19,880 nt of DNA, from NCBI GenBank assembly GCA_016182055.1, contig JACOYD010000029.1:1-19880 (forward strand), in the 5' to 3' direction. The translations under genes and the position numbers were made by a program. This stretch comes from Candidatus Microgenomates bacterium. Lineage in GTDB: Bacteria; Patescibacteriota; Microgenomatia; Levybacterales; JACOYD01. The first letter of the stretch is position 1; each line of letters opens with the position of its first letter. The notes under the pieces were generated by a model. It was not told where the DNA came from, ran no database searches, and saw nothing but the letters and a program-made list of their open reading frames with translations. Below are positions 1-5,181 of the stretch, one piece after another.

Positions 1-435
1 CCCATTATTTTTGGCGCGGCCAAGCCCGTACCCGTTGATCCGTTTAATCTTAAGGAGGGCAGGAAAGATATGTCCATTGTTGCTCTGGCCGGGCCTTTAA
101 CCAATCTTCTTTTAGCTATTACCGCGGCCATTATTTTTAAAATTCTGGATGCCGTCCCTATTGTTTTTCCCTCAGTAATCGGACTTATTCTCGCATTAAC
201 GGCCAAATACAATCTTCTTTTGGCTGTTTTTAACCTTATTCCCATTCCGCCCCTGGACGGCTCCAAGGTTTTCGCCATAATTTTGCCCGATCGCGAAGCG
301 GCTGCCTATCTTTCACTTGGCTCAATGGGCATGTTTATTATTTTCTTTCTTCTTTTTTTCCCCATTGGCCCCTTTAATCTGGGCGAAGTAGTCTTTCGCC
401 TCGTACAGCTGGGCCTTGTAGCTTTAGGTTTTTGA
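1..435 (+). CDS. Site-2 protease, M50 family (C-terminal fragment; gene begins upstream of the window)
   Basis: The frame is open from base 1 and ends at TGA 433-435, so this is the C-terminal part of a longer gene. The first residues read PIIFGAAKPVPVDPFNLK, the membrane-side loop usual in compact bacterial M50 proteases. LAGPLTNLLLA follows at about residues 29-39 and then NLIPIPPLDGSK at about 75-86. The latter carries the conserved aspartate that completes the zinc site in S2P enzymes. Hydrophobic segments surround both motifs. The HExxH zinc motif must lie upstream and is not visible. The family cleaves substrates within the membrane; the substrate here is unknown. The gene converges on the minus-strand tRNA-Tyr, which begins 2 bp after its stop. 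An in-frame ATG at 70 lies inside the family domain and is not the true start. Confidence 0.9.
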   Translation, partial: PIIFGAAKPVPVDPFNLKEGRKDMSIVALAGPLTNLLLAITAAIIFKILDAVPIVFPSVIGLILALTAKYNLLLAVFNLIPIPPLDGSKVFAIILPDREAAAYLSLGSMGMFIIFFLLFFPIGPFNLGEVVFRLVQLGLVALGF

Positions 436-436
436 G

Positions 437-519
437 TGCTGGGGCCAGGATTTGCACCTGGGAAGCCGTAAGGCATCTGATTTACAGTCAGATCGGTTTG
501 TCTACTTCCGTACCCCAGC
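437..519 (-). tRNA. tRNA-Tyr (anticodon GUA)
   Basis: On the minus strand the acceptor pair GCTGGGG/CCCCAGC closes an 83-nt gene with discriminator A at 437. The anticodon loop reads CTGTAAA between TCTGA/TCAGA-type stem halves, giving GUA. A short extra stem in the variable region fits the class II structure of bacterial tRNA-Tyr. CCA is not encoded. It is the last tRNA of a minus-strand run of Thr and Tyr genes. Confidence 0.93.
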
Positions 520-590
520 TTAATATTTAGCTTGAGCCAAGCTTAGCTTGGTGAGCCGACTGTCGGATTTGAACCGACGACCTATTGTTT

Positions 591-762
591 ATCCCAGTAC
601 AAATCGCGCTTGCCAGTTCTGGGAGCCGGAGGCGGGATTCGGACCCGCGACTTGCTGTTTACAAAACAGCTACTCTACCGCTGAGTTACCCCGGCAAGCC
701 GATTTTACGGGATCCCGTAAATCTAAGCCAAATTATATCAAATTTGGCAAGATTTTACTGGG
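591..762 (-). other. Intron-like insert in tRNA-Thr, closed by a long terminal stem and carrying a tRNA
   Basis: On the minus strand the insert starts CCCAGTA and ends TACTGGG plus one base. These ends pair perfectly (8 bp if the ambiguous T is included). The pairing continues inward as AAATC/GATTT and TTGCC/GGCAA with one small bulge and one 4-nt bulge, about 17-18 bp in all. Inside the 5' arm are two further hairpins, GCCAAATT/AATTTGGC at about 727-750 and a palindrome around GGGATCCC at about 701-723. The complete tRNA-Thr 624-695 lies next. Without that tRNA only 100 nt remain, too little for a group I intron core. An intron ending in the required G would also leave a nine-base anticodon loop. 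No protein is encoded. It could be an unusual tRNA intron or a small mobile insert with terminal inverted repeats. Confidence 0.75.
624..695 (-). tRNA. tRNA-Thr (anticodon UGU), nested inside the split tRNA-Thr
   Basis: A complete 72-nt tRNA: acceptor GCCGGGG/CTCCGGC (with one G-T type pair), D arm CTCAGCGGTAGAG, anticodon stem GCTGT/ACAGC with loop TTTGTAA (anticodon UGU), T stem GCGGG/CCCGC, discriminator U. CCA is not encoded. Its body differs from the split host gene at many positions, so it is a paralogue and not a recent direct copy, yet it reads the same ACA codon. Two UGU genes side by side are surprising in a small genome and suggest that one is redundant or replaces the other. Confidence 0.92.
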
Positions 763-823
763 ACAAAACAATTGCTCTACCGCTGAGCTAAGTCGGCGTT
801 TACCTAAAAAAATAATTAGATAG

Positions 824-895
824 AGCCGGGAGCGGGAATCGAACCCGCGGCCTAGTTCTTACCAAGAACTCGCTCTACCACTGAGCCATCCCGGC
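824..895 (-). tRNA. tRNA-Thr (anticodon GGU)
   Basis: A 72-nt minus-strand gene with acceptor GCCGGGA/TCCCGGC, anticodon stem AGTTC/GAACT, loop TTGGTAA giving anticodon GGU, T stem GCGGG/CCCGC and discriminator U. It is the first gene of the minus-strand tRNA run and reads ACC/ACU codons, complementing the UGU genes downstream. CCA is not encoded. Confidence 0.95.
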
Positions 896-943
896 ACCAC
901 ATAGATTGTACGAAATTTAGCAGTAGATTTCAAGGAAGGGTTG

Positions 944-952
944 TGATAGAAT
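944..952 (+). promoter_or_regulatory. Extended -10 promoter of rpmG
   Basis: TG-A-TAGAAT at 944-952 matches the extended -10 consensus. The ATG of rpmG lies 11 nt after the box, so transcription would begin about 4 nt before the start codon. No good -35 is visible at 17 bp. A GGAAGGG purine run at 934-940 lies upstream of the -10 and cannot act as a ribosome site if this promoter is used. Confidence 0.5.
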
Positions 953-963
953 TAGTAAATTCT

Positions 964-1140
964 ATGGCAAAGAAAGGCGAACACAGACTTTTACTGGGGA
1001 TGGTTTGTACCGTTTGCAAAAGCCAAAACTACATCACCAGCAGAAATAAGCTCAATACCCCGGAAAAGCTGGTCTTGAAAAAGTATTGCCGTCATTGCAA
1101 GAAACGCACCGACCATAAAGAGAGAGAAAAGCTAAAATAA
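964..1140 (+). CDS. rpmG: Large ribosomal subunit protein bL33
   Basis: A 58-residue protein beginning MAKKGEHRLLLGMVCTVC. It shows two CxxC pairs (CTVC near residues 16-19 and CRHC near 43-46) that bind zinc in the C+ form of L33, and a lysine-rich tail. L33 sits near the tRNA exit site of the 50S subunit. An in-frame GTG at 943 would add seven residues, but family members start at MAKK and the promoter places the 5' end just before the ATG. The gene opens the translation block rpmG, tRNA-Trp, secE, nusG, rplK, rplA, an order widely seen in bacteria. Here that order is interrupted after tRNA-Trp by minus-strand genes. Confidence 0.93.
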   Translation: MAKKGEHRLLLGMVCTVCKSQNYITSRNKLNTPEKLVLKKYCRHCKKRTDHKEREKLK

Positions 1141-1158
1141 CCACCTACCATCTGACAA

Positions 1159-1194
1159 ATGACAAACTATTTGCGATCGCGATATATTTGTCAT
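1159..1194 (+). repeat. 36-bp palindromic element, copy A
   Basis: Perfect 8-bp outer arms ATGACAAA/TTTGTCAT surround a TTGCGATCG core. A second copy is at 6429-6464, and 37 of 42 bases match when the following AAGTTG/AGGTTG is included. This copy lies 59 bp before tRNA-Trp in the rpmG to tRNA-Trp gap (1141-1253), which has no gene. It may be an operator, a REP-like element or a tiny mobile repeat. Confidence 0.7.
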
Positions 1195-1253
1195 AAGTTG
1201 AATAATGCGTCATTTCAGAGTAAAATTGTAAAACGGAGAAAAATTATAAATAT

Positions 1254-1324
1254 AGGGGCGTCGGTTAATGGCAAACCACGGGTCTCCAAAACCCGGACTG
1301 GTGGTTCGACTCCACCCGCCCCTG
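1254..1324 (+). tRNA. tRNA-Trp (anticodon CCA)
   Basis: Acceptor AGGGGCG/CGCCCCT, D stem GGTT/AACC, anticodon stem CGGGT/ACCCG with loop CTCCAAA (anticodon CCA), T arm GGTGG-TTCGACT-CCACC, and the discriminator G expected for Trp at 1324. The 3' CCA is not encoded. Position between rpmG and secE is the usual place of this tRNA in the translation block. Confidence 0.96.
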
Positions 1325-1410
1325 CCCAACAACAAAGTTTCCTCATCCACCAAAAACCAATAGGCAGTGGGAGCTGCACAGGAAGATGCTTTACAAGCAG
1401 CGCTTAAACT

Positions 1411-1740
1411 CTAATCTTTATGCCAGGGCAGTTTGGCGTTGGGATTGCTCCAGAAACTGGCCAGATAGGCCGCCATCACAAATCCGCCAACTAAGTAAAC
1501 CAAAAGATTAGTGTCTACCAGCCCCGCATTCCACGGTAAAGCCAGGCCGCCGTCTCCGCTGGCTATTCCCAAAAGGAAAAGGGCAAACAAGATATTGATA
1601 AAAGACCAGACGATATTGAGAACCGGCGAAGAAACTTTCTTAAATGGCGTCATGTGGTTTTGACCGGTAATGCCTTTGACCAGATGCGGTATGGCATTGA
1701 AGCCAAACGCACCGGCCAAAAAGTACCAAAGTAGTTCCAA
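1411..1740 (-). CDS. Small conserved membrane protein, function unknown
   Basis: A 109-residue protein with three predicted membrane segments (about residues 3-21, 41-61 and 80-97) and a short charged loop after the first (GITGQNHMTPF). The start is TTG at 1740: GGAGGGGGTG lies 7 nt before it, the best Shine-Dalgarno sequence in the window. A TTGACA-17-CATTAT promoter stands upstream, so this gene has a normal leader, unlike most neighbours. The pattern N-A-I-P-H, then G-I-T-G-Q, resembles an unnamed small membrane protein family I have seen in diverse bacteria, but I cannot name its role. It is the last of the minus-strand genes between tRNA-Trp and secE, 135 bp from the four-helix protein gene. 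Confidence 0.75.
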   Translation of the reverse strand: MELLWYFLAGAFGFNAIPHLVKGITGQNHMTPFKKVSSPVLNIVWSFINILFALFLLGIASGDGGLALPWNAGLVDTNLLVYLVGGFVMAAYLASFWSNPNAKLPWHKD

Positions 1741-1765
1741 AATAATTCACCCCCTCCCTAATTTA

Positions 1766-1794
1766 ATAATGACCCTGTACAACAGATTTGTCAA
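1766..1794 (-). promoter_or_regulatory. Promoter of the 1411-1740 gene
   Basis: On the minus strand a perfect TTGACA at 1789-1794 and CATTAT at 1766-1771 are separated by 17 bp. The start codon lies 25 nt after the -10, leaving room for the strong Shine-Dalgarno sequence at about 1748-1757. Confidence 0.65.
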
Positions 1795-1833
1795 GTCTTT
1801 TCTGGTGATGCCATTTTTGACAATTACATCATA

Positions 1834-1870
1834 CAATTTTCAATTTCTAATTTTTAATTTTCATTGAATT
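1834..1870 (+). repeat. AT-rich word repeat, left flank of the four-helix gene
   Basis: Variations of CAATTTT/CTAATTTTT words run in series. The same words occur in inverse orientation at 2239-2280 on the other side of the four-helix gene, so the gene sits between inverted flanks. The same vocabulary recurs at 7181-7291 and 9036-9072. Confidence 0.6.
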
Positions 1871-1875
1871 ATCAA

Positions 1876-2238
1876 TTATTTATTTTTCAAAGTAGAAGTG
1901 ATCTTCTGAAAAATTAGTGTTAATTCTTGTGCCTCATTCCAAAATCGTCTTATTCTCTCTGCTTTTAATGGAAAACATTTGTTTAACATTCGCAACCAAT
2001 GCTTTGTTTCTTGGGCTTCTTTTTTACATATGTAAATCTTATTCTGAAAATCTTTTCTCGAACTTGCTCCATTTGCTTCCATGTAATTTGCACCTATACT
2101 TGTACTTGATCTAACAAGTTGATTAATAATAGGAGTTGAGGTTATATCTTGTTTTAATTCCCTACAAAATCCAATGATTTCTTCTCCGAATTTTGCGGTT
2201 CGTTCTTCAAGATTATATTTCTTTGATTCTTGTTTCAT
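1876..2238 (-). CDS. Four-helix bundle protein (S23 / 23S rRNA intervening-sequence family)
   Basis: A 120-residue, helix-rich protein. The family signature is clear: LVRSSTSIGANYMEA at about residues 41-55, then a charged helix (FQNKIYICKKEAQETKHWL) and a C-terminal helix ending in KITSTLKNK. Homologues were first found in intervening sequences inserted in 23S rRNA genes and form pentamers; their function is unsettled. CPR genomes carry free-standing copies like this one. The ATG at 2238 is preceded at 9 nt by TACAAT, and a TTTTCA lies 17 bp further up. Both fall inside the word repeat, so the repeat may supply a leaderless promoter. Inverted AT-rich flanks make the gene look like a cassette. 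Confidence 0.9.
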   Translation of the reverse strand: MKQESKKYNLEERTAKFGEEIIGFCRELKQDITSTPIINQLVRSSTSIGANYMEANGASSRKDFQNKIYICKKEAQETKHWLRMLNKCFPLKAERIRRFWNEAQELTLIFQKITSTLKNK

Positions 2239-2280
2239 TGAAAATTCATTGTAAATTGGAAACTGAAAATTGAAAATTTA
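2239..2280 (-). repeat. AT-rich word repeat, right flank of the four-helix gene, with putative promoter
   Basis: Series of GAAAATT/TAAATTGG/GAAACTG words, inverse in orientation to 1834-1870. On the minus strand it contains TTTTCA-17-TACAAT (TACAAT at 2248-2253), ending 9 nt before the four-helix start. The repeat reaches into the stop codon of the PAP2 gene at 2278-2280. Confidence 0.6.
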
Positions 2281-2904
2281 CTTAGCAATAGCATACGTTC
2301 CCACCGCCAGTGCCCCTGCCAAAAGCGCTCCCCCGATTACATCGCTGGTCCAATGCTCGCCCAGATAAACGCGGGAAACGGCCATAGTAATATCAAAGCC
2401 GATGACCAAAGAGGCCAGGACTATTTTGACAGCGGAAGAACGTTTGGATCGCCAAATTAGGAAAAGCAAAATTGCCGAGAGAAAAACAGTTCGCCCCACA
2501 TGTCCGGACGGATAGGAGTTTTCCGCCCGCACATGAAACTGGGGAAAATCAAAAATGCGCTGGGTCCGCAGCATAAATTCGGGAGGCGGAGCATGGGCCA
2601 CAAAAAACTTGCCATAAAGCTCTATTAAATGAAAAAGAACGTAGGCAAAAAGAAATAATAACCCCCGGATACGGCGCCAGAGAAAAAGCAGAATAAGCAA
2701 AACCACGGTCAATATCTCAAAACTGCCGATATCGGAAAGCAGGGAAAAAGAATTATCAAGTCTAGCCGATACGTTATCCTGCAGACGCACCGTGGTATCA
2801 AAATCAAGCTGCGTAAAAAAATCTTTGTGAACAAAATAGGAGAAGGAGACAAAAGAAGCAAAAAGAAAAACTCCCAAAAAGAAAAGAGATAATCGCGTTA
2901 TCAC
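2278..2904 (-). CDS. PAP2-family membrane phosphatase
   Basis: A 208-residue protein with about five or six membrane segments and the PAP2 / type 2 phosphatidic acid phosphatase motifs in order: K99 with HAPPPE (first motif), YPSGH at 131-135 and SRVYLGEHWTSD at 177-188. The two histidines and the arginine of motifs 2 and 3 are present. The arginine of the first motif (KxxxxxxRP) is replaced by proline (K-FFVAHA-PP), a deviation to note. The family hydrolyses lipid phosphates such as undecaprenyl pyrophosphate at the membrane surface. The GTG start at 2904 overlaps the galU stop in a GTGA arrangement, so the two genes are probably translated together. Linkage with galU suggests a role in cell-surface glycan or lipid-carrier metabolism, by inference. 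Confidence 0.9.
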   Translation of the reverse strand: MITRLSLFFLGVFLFASFVSFSYFVHKDFFTQLDFDTTVRLQDNVSARLDNSFSLLSDIGSFEILTVVLLILLFLWRRIRGLLFLFAYVLFHLIELYGKFFVAHAPPPEFMLRTQRIFDFPQFHVRAENSYPSGHVGRTVFLSAILLFLIWRSKRSSAVKIVLASLVIGFDITMAVSRVYLGEHWTSDVIGGALLAGALAVGTYAIAK

Positions 2905-3770
2905 AACTTTAACCCTTTGAGGAAATTTCTGAAGTCGCCGTTTATCTCCGGATGTTCAAGACCCAACTCCACCACGGTTTTTAAGTACTCCAGTTTATTG
3001 CCGGTATCGAAGTATCGTCCATTTTTAATCTCCACCGTATACACCGGCTCCCGTTCAATCAGCTCATCAATAGCATCAACCAGCCATAGCTCGCCGCTTT
3101 TCCCCGGTTTTAAGTTTTCCAAAATCGGGAAAATGCTGGGAGGCAAAATGTAGGCGCCGTGGGTGGCAATGTTGGAAGGCGCCTCATTGGGATTTGGTTT
3201 TTCGACAATCCGCATAATTTGCGAGACGTTGCCCGAAACCGGTTTAAGCTCGGCCATGCCATAACGGGAAAGATCCTCTTTTTTCTCAATTTTAATGCCG
3301 GAAATAACCGCCTTGCCGTATTTTTCAAAAACATCCATCATCTGTTTGAGCCTGGGCGGCTGACTATAAATAAACTCATCGCCCCACATTACGGCAAAAG
3401 GCTCATCGCCCACCACGTGCTTGGCCGCCAAAACCGGCGTGGCATTGCCCAGAGGCCCTTTTTGCCGAATATAAATAAAATTGGCCATCTCCGCCACTCT
3501 TTTAACCTCTTCTATCTCCTCTTCTTTACCCGCTTCTTTAAGCCGGCTAATAAGTTCAAAAGGATAATCGAAGTGATCTTCAATGGTGCGCTTGTGCCAG
3601 CCGGTCACAATGATAATGTCTTCAATGCCTGAAGCCACCGCCTCCTCCACCACATACTGAATAACAGGTTTATCCACTATCGGCAGCATTTCTTTGGGCA
3701 TGGCCTTGGTTTGAGGAAGAAAGCGGGTGCCAAATCCGGCGGCCGGAATTACAGCCTTTCGAATTTTCAT
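2901..3770 (-). CDS. galU: UTP--glucose-1-phosphate uridylyltransferase
   Basis: A 289-residue nucleotidyltransferase that makes UDP-glucose from UTP and glucose-1-phosphate. Family motifs are near complete: AAGFGTRFLPQTKAMPKEML at residues 9-28, KPVIQYVVEEA, WGDEF in place of the usual GDD, a conserved VEKP, and GKSGELWLVDAIDE near the C terminus. The start chosen is ATG 3770 (MKIRKAVIP). Upstream in-frame ATGs would add up to ten residues, but an extended -10 (TGT-TACAAT, 3781-3789) ends 10 nt before ATG 3770 and lies on top of the upstream starts. Length is normal for the family. It is first in a two-gene unit with the PAP2 gene. Confidence 0.95.
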   Translation of the reverse strand: MKIRKAVIPAAGFGTRFLPQTKAMPKEMLPIVDKPVIQYVVEEAVASGIEDIIIVTGWHKRTIEDHFDYPFELISRLKEAGKEEEIEEVKRVAEMANFIYIRQKGPLGNATPVLAAKHVVGDEPFAVMWGDEFIYSQPPRLKQMMDVFEKYGKAVISGIKIEKKEDLSRYGMAELKPVSGNVSQIMRIVEKPNPNEAPSNIATHGAYILPPSIFPILENLKPGKSGELWLVDAIDELIEREPVYTVEIKNGRYFDTGNKLEYLKTVVELGLEHPEINGDFRNFLKGLKL

Positions 3771-3780
3771 GGTAAAAACC

Positions 3781-3789
3781 ATTGTAACA
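3781..3789 (-). promoter_or_regulatory. Extended -10 promoter of galU
   Basis: Minus-strand TG-T-TACAAT, with a weak TTGTGT 18 bp upstream. The ATG lies 10 nt after the box, predicting a leader of about 3-4 nt. Confidence 0.55.
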
Positions 3790-3824
3790 TGCTTTTGCAA
3801 CCAAACACAACTGGAGAGAGACTT

Positions 3825-4718
3825 TTAGTACTGCCCAAGAACTTTTAATGCTTTGGCTACCTGATTTCGAATAGTTTGTCCGCTAACCTTAAACTTTTCG
3901 GCTATTTGATGAAATCTATTTGTTACACCATCCCATCCTTCCAATCGCACATAATCAACAAGTATACCAGCCGCATAAGGTTCGCTTTGCTTAAGTGCCG
4001 CTAATGCATCAGGATAGTTTTTCACTGCCCTACGTACAGCTTGCCAAGCTTTCCAACGCTCAACCGGAAGCGTATCCGGAGGAAACTCCTCATCTACCGC
4101 AAAACTTCCCATAAGTTTTTCTCTTACTTCTTGGACCGCACTTCTTCGTTCTAAGATTTCTAAACGATGATTTAAACCACGCCGTGCTTCAAGTACATTT
4201 TTATCTTTGTATGGCCAGCCTAACCAGGCACAGAAACAAGCCAGTCTTTCCTGAACATTACGAGACTGAAGTTCAAACTGTCTGGCAAGTTGCCAAACCG
4301 GCACAAAACCATCTCTTCTAAAATACGCTTCTCCAATCCTTGCCTCCCATAAACCATGCTTAAGCATGTTTTCAAATTGGCTGGCGCGAGATGGATCAGC
4401 CAGCATCTTTTCAAACAATTCTCTTTTTGCCGCATAATCTGACGGTATTGTTCTATCGTATTGTGATCTATCCCTAGCTCTGCCAAACTGCAAAACCACC
4501 CCGCGCTCCTCTAAAGCAGACCTAATTTGAGGCCCAATAAGTTGTTTTCGAGATGGAGCAACTTGCACTGCCCCGGGACGGCAACGCTTAAGTAAGTCAA
4601 CCACATTACCTACATTGATAAGGTGTTGTCGTGAAAAATGAACAACCGGCACATCTCCTCTAAGACCCGCCAGATCTGCCGCTGTGCTTATTATACGCGG
4701 ATCACCTTCTTTTCCCAT
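3825..4718 (-). CDS. Putative DNA-binding protein with sigma region 4-like C-terminal HTH
   Basis: A 297-residue soluble protein with no membrane segment. The last 30 residues (about 267-294, TNRFHQIAEKFKVSGQTIRN and on to AKALKVLG) look like the helix-turn-helix of sigma-factor region 4 and related regulators: an Ile-Ala-x-x-Phe-x-Val-Ser turn and a basic recognition helix. A second possible helix-turn-helix lies near residues 138-160 (VWQLARQFELQSRNVQERL). I do not recognise the N-terminal half. No sigma region 2 is visible, so it is not a complete sigma factor. The ATG at 4718 is 11 nt downstream of a TTGACT-17-GATAAT promoter, so the mRNA is nearly leaderless. That promoter runs back to back with the secE promoter, which suggests autoregulation or control of the secE-nusG unit, by inference only. 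Confidence 0.75.
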   Translation of the reverse strand: MGKEGDPRIISTAADLAGLRGDVPVVHFSRQHLINVGNVVDLLKRCRPGAVQVAPSRKQLIGPQIRSALEERGVVLQFGRARDRSQYDRTIPSDYAAKRELFEKMLADPSRASQFENMLKHGLWEARIGEAYFRRDGFVPVWQLARQFELQSRNVQERLACFCAWLGWPYKDKNVLEARRGLNHRLEILERRSAVQEVREKLMGSFAVDEEFPPDTLPVERWKAWQAVRRAVKNYPDALAALKQSEPYAAGILVDYVRLEGWDGVTNRFHQIAEKFKVSGQTIRNQVAKALKVLGQY

Positions 4719-4729
4719 AACAGCGGTGT

Positions 4730-4758
4730 ATTATCTACCTCTCTCCTTTACAAGTCAA
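4730..4758 (-). promoter_or_regulatory. Promoter of the HTH gene
   Basis: Minus-strand TTGACT (4753-4758), 17 bp, GATAAT (4730-4735), then 11 nt to the ATG. It abuts the plus-strand secE promoter: that -35 is at 4747-4752, inside this spacer. Confidence 0.7.
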
Positions 4759-4775
4759 CCCCTGTCTGCTACAAT
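4747..4775 (+). promoter_or_regulatory. Promoter of secE-nusG
   Basis: TTTACA (4747-4752), 17 bp, TACAAT (4770-4775), with TG at 4767-4768 making an extended -10. Transcription would start near 4782, giving a leader of about 120 nt made almost entirely of the palindromic repeat 4779-4900. Confidence 0.65.
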
Positions 4776-4778
4776 AGT

Positions 4779-4900
4779 TCGGTTATCAGTTCTCGGTTTT
4801 CTGTTCTCGGATTTTTGTTTACCAGTTAATCAGTTACTCTGATTGACCGAAAACCGATAAACTAAATTCTGATAACCGACAACTGAAAACAGATAACAGA
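4779..4900 (+). repeat. Word-repeat palindrome (GTTATCAGTT family) in the secE leader
   Basis: The left arm is a series of 7-8 bp words such as CGGTTATCAGTTCTCGG. The right arm holds their complements, such as CTGATAACCGACAACTG. The arms can form a long imperfect hairpin in RNA or DNA. A close relative lies inside rplA at 7472-7593. No gene is seen in 4719-4904. Confidence 0.7.
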
Positions 4901-4904
4901 TTTT

Positions 4905-5084
4905 ATGACAACGCCCGTAACATTCTTAAAAGAAGTAAGATTTGAGTTAAACAAAGTGGAATGGCCCAGCCGCGAGCAAGCTTTGCGTTTAACCGGCGTG
5001 GTCATTGCCATTTCGGTAGCAGTGGGACTTTTCATCGGACTGTGGGATTTTATATTTTTTAAGATAATGGAAGTATTACTATAA
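4905..5084 (+). CDS. secE: Preprotein translocase subunit SecE
   Basis: A 59-residue protein with the SecE plan: a short amphipathic N-terminal helix with the signature FELNKVEWPSREQAL, then one membrane segment (about residues 30-52, GVVIAISVAVGLFIGLWDFI). SecE clamps the SecY channel for protein export and membrane insertion. Length is normal for the minimal bacterial form. It stands directly before nusG as in most bacteria. No Shine-Dalgarno sequence is evident before the ATG. Confidence 0.95.
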   Translation: MTTPVTFLKEVRFELNKVEWPSREQALRLTGVVIAISVAVGLFIGLWDFIFFKIMEVLL

Positions 5085-5178
5085 AATTGACCTAATTAAC
5101 CTAATTGATCTAATTTCTAAATAATTAGGATTTGGGAATTGATTAGAGTAATTAGAAATTAAGAATTAGAAATTTTTA
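5085..5178 (+). repeat. Word-repeat palindrome (CTAATT family) between secE and nusG
   Basis: Words of the form CCTAATTA, TGATCTAATTT run up to about 5125 and are followed by their complements (AATTAGG, GATTAGAGTAATTAGAAATT). The 97-bp gap holds no gene and no Shine-Dalgarno sequence before nusG. Confidence 0.6.
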
Positions 5179-5181
5179 ACT

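Larger units (their letters stand above)
554..797 (-). tRNA. Split tRNA-Thr (anticodon UGU), interrupted in the anticodon loop
   Basis: The 5' half at 763-797 reads GCCGACT, then a normal D arm, then the anticodon-stem half ATTGT and loop TTTGT. The 3' half at 554-590 supplies loop AA, stem ACAAT, a T arm with five GTCGG/CCGAC pairs, and acceptor AGTCGGC with discriminator U. Joined, the halves form a regular 72-nt tRNA with a seven-base loop TTTGTAA, anticodon UGU, and the G1-C72 and C2-G71 pairs usual for Thr. Between them lie 172 bp (591-762) that contain another complete tRNA-Thr. The junction is ambiguous by one base: a T occurs at both edges, so the break is after G35 or after U36 with the same product. 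All helices of the joined molecule are intact, which argues against long decay. Whether the insert is spliced out or the gene is dead cannot be read from the sequence. Confidence 0.82.

Noticed and set aside
591..762. Group I intron in tRNA-Thr
   Set aside because: Only about 100 nt remain outside the nested tRNA, too short for the P3-P8 core, and a terminal G would not restore a seven-base loop.
548..823. Open frame of 91 codons across the tRNA cluster
   Set aside because: It runs antisense through the split and nested tRNA genes; the peptide has the Arg/Pro-rich look of translated tRNA and no family resemblance.
943..963. GTG start for rpmG seven codons upstream
   Set aside because: It lies on top of the -10 promoter box and family members begin at MAKK.
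1159..1407. Open frame of 82 codons covering the palindrome and tRNA-Trp
   Set aside because: It reads through a clear tRNA gene and begins inside a repeat.
3159..3632. 157-codon frame opposite galU
   Set aside because: Antisense shadow of a fully conserved galU; no promoter or start signal.
3825..4718. Complete sigma-70 factor
   Set aside because: Only the C-terminal HTH resembles region 4; no region 2 motif for -10 recognition is seen.
4779..4900. CRISPR array or tandem repeat array
   Set aside because: Units are 7-8 bp degenerate words with mirror symmetry; there are no constant repeats separated by unique spacers, and no cas genes.
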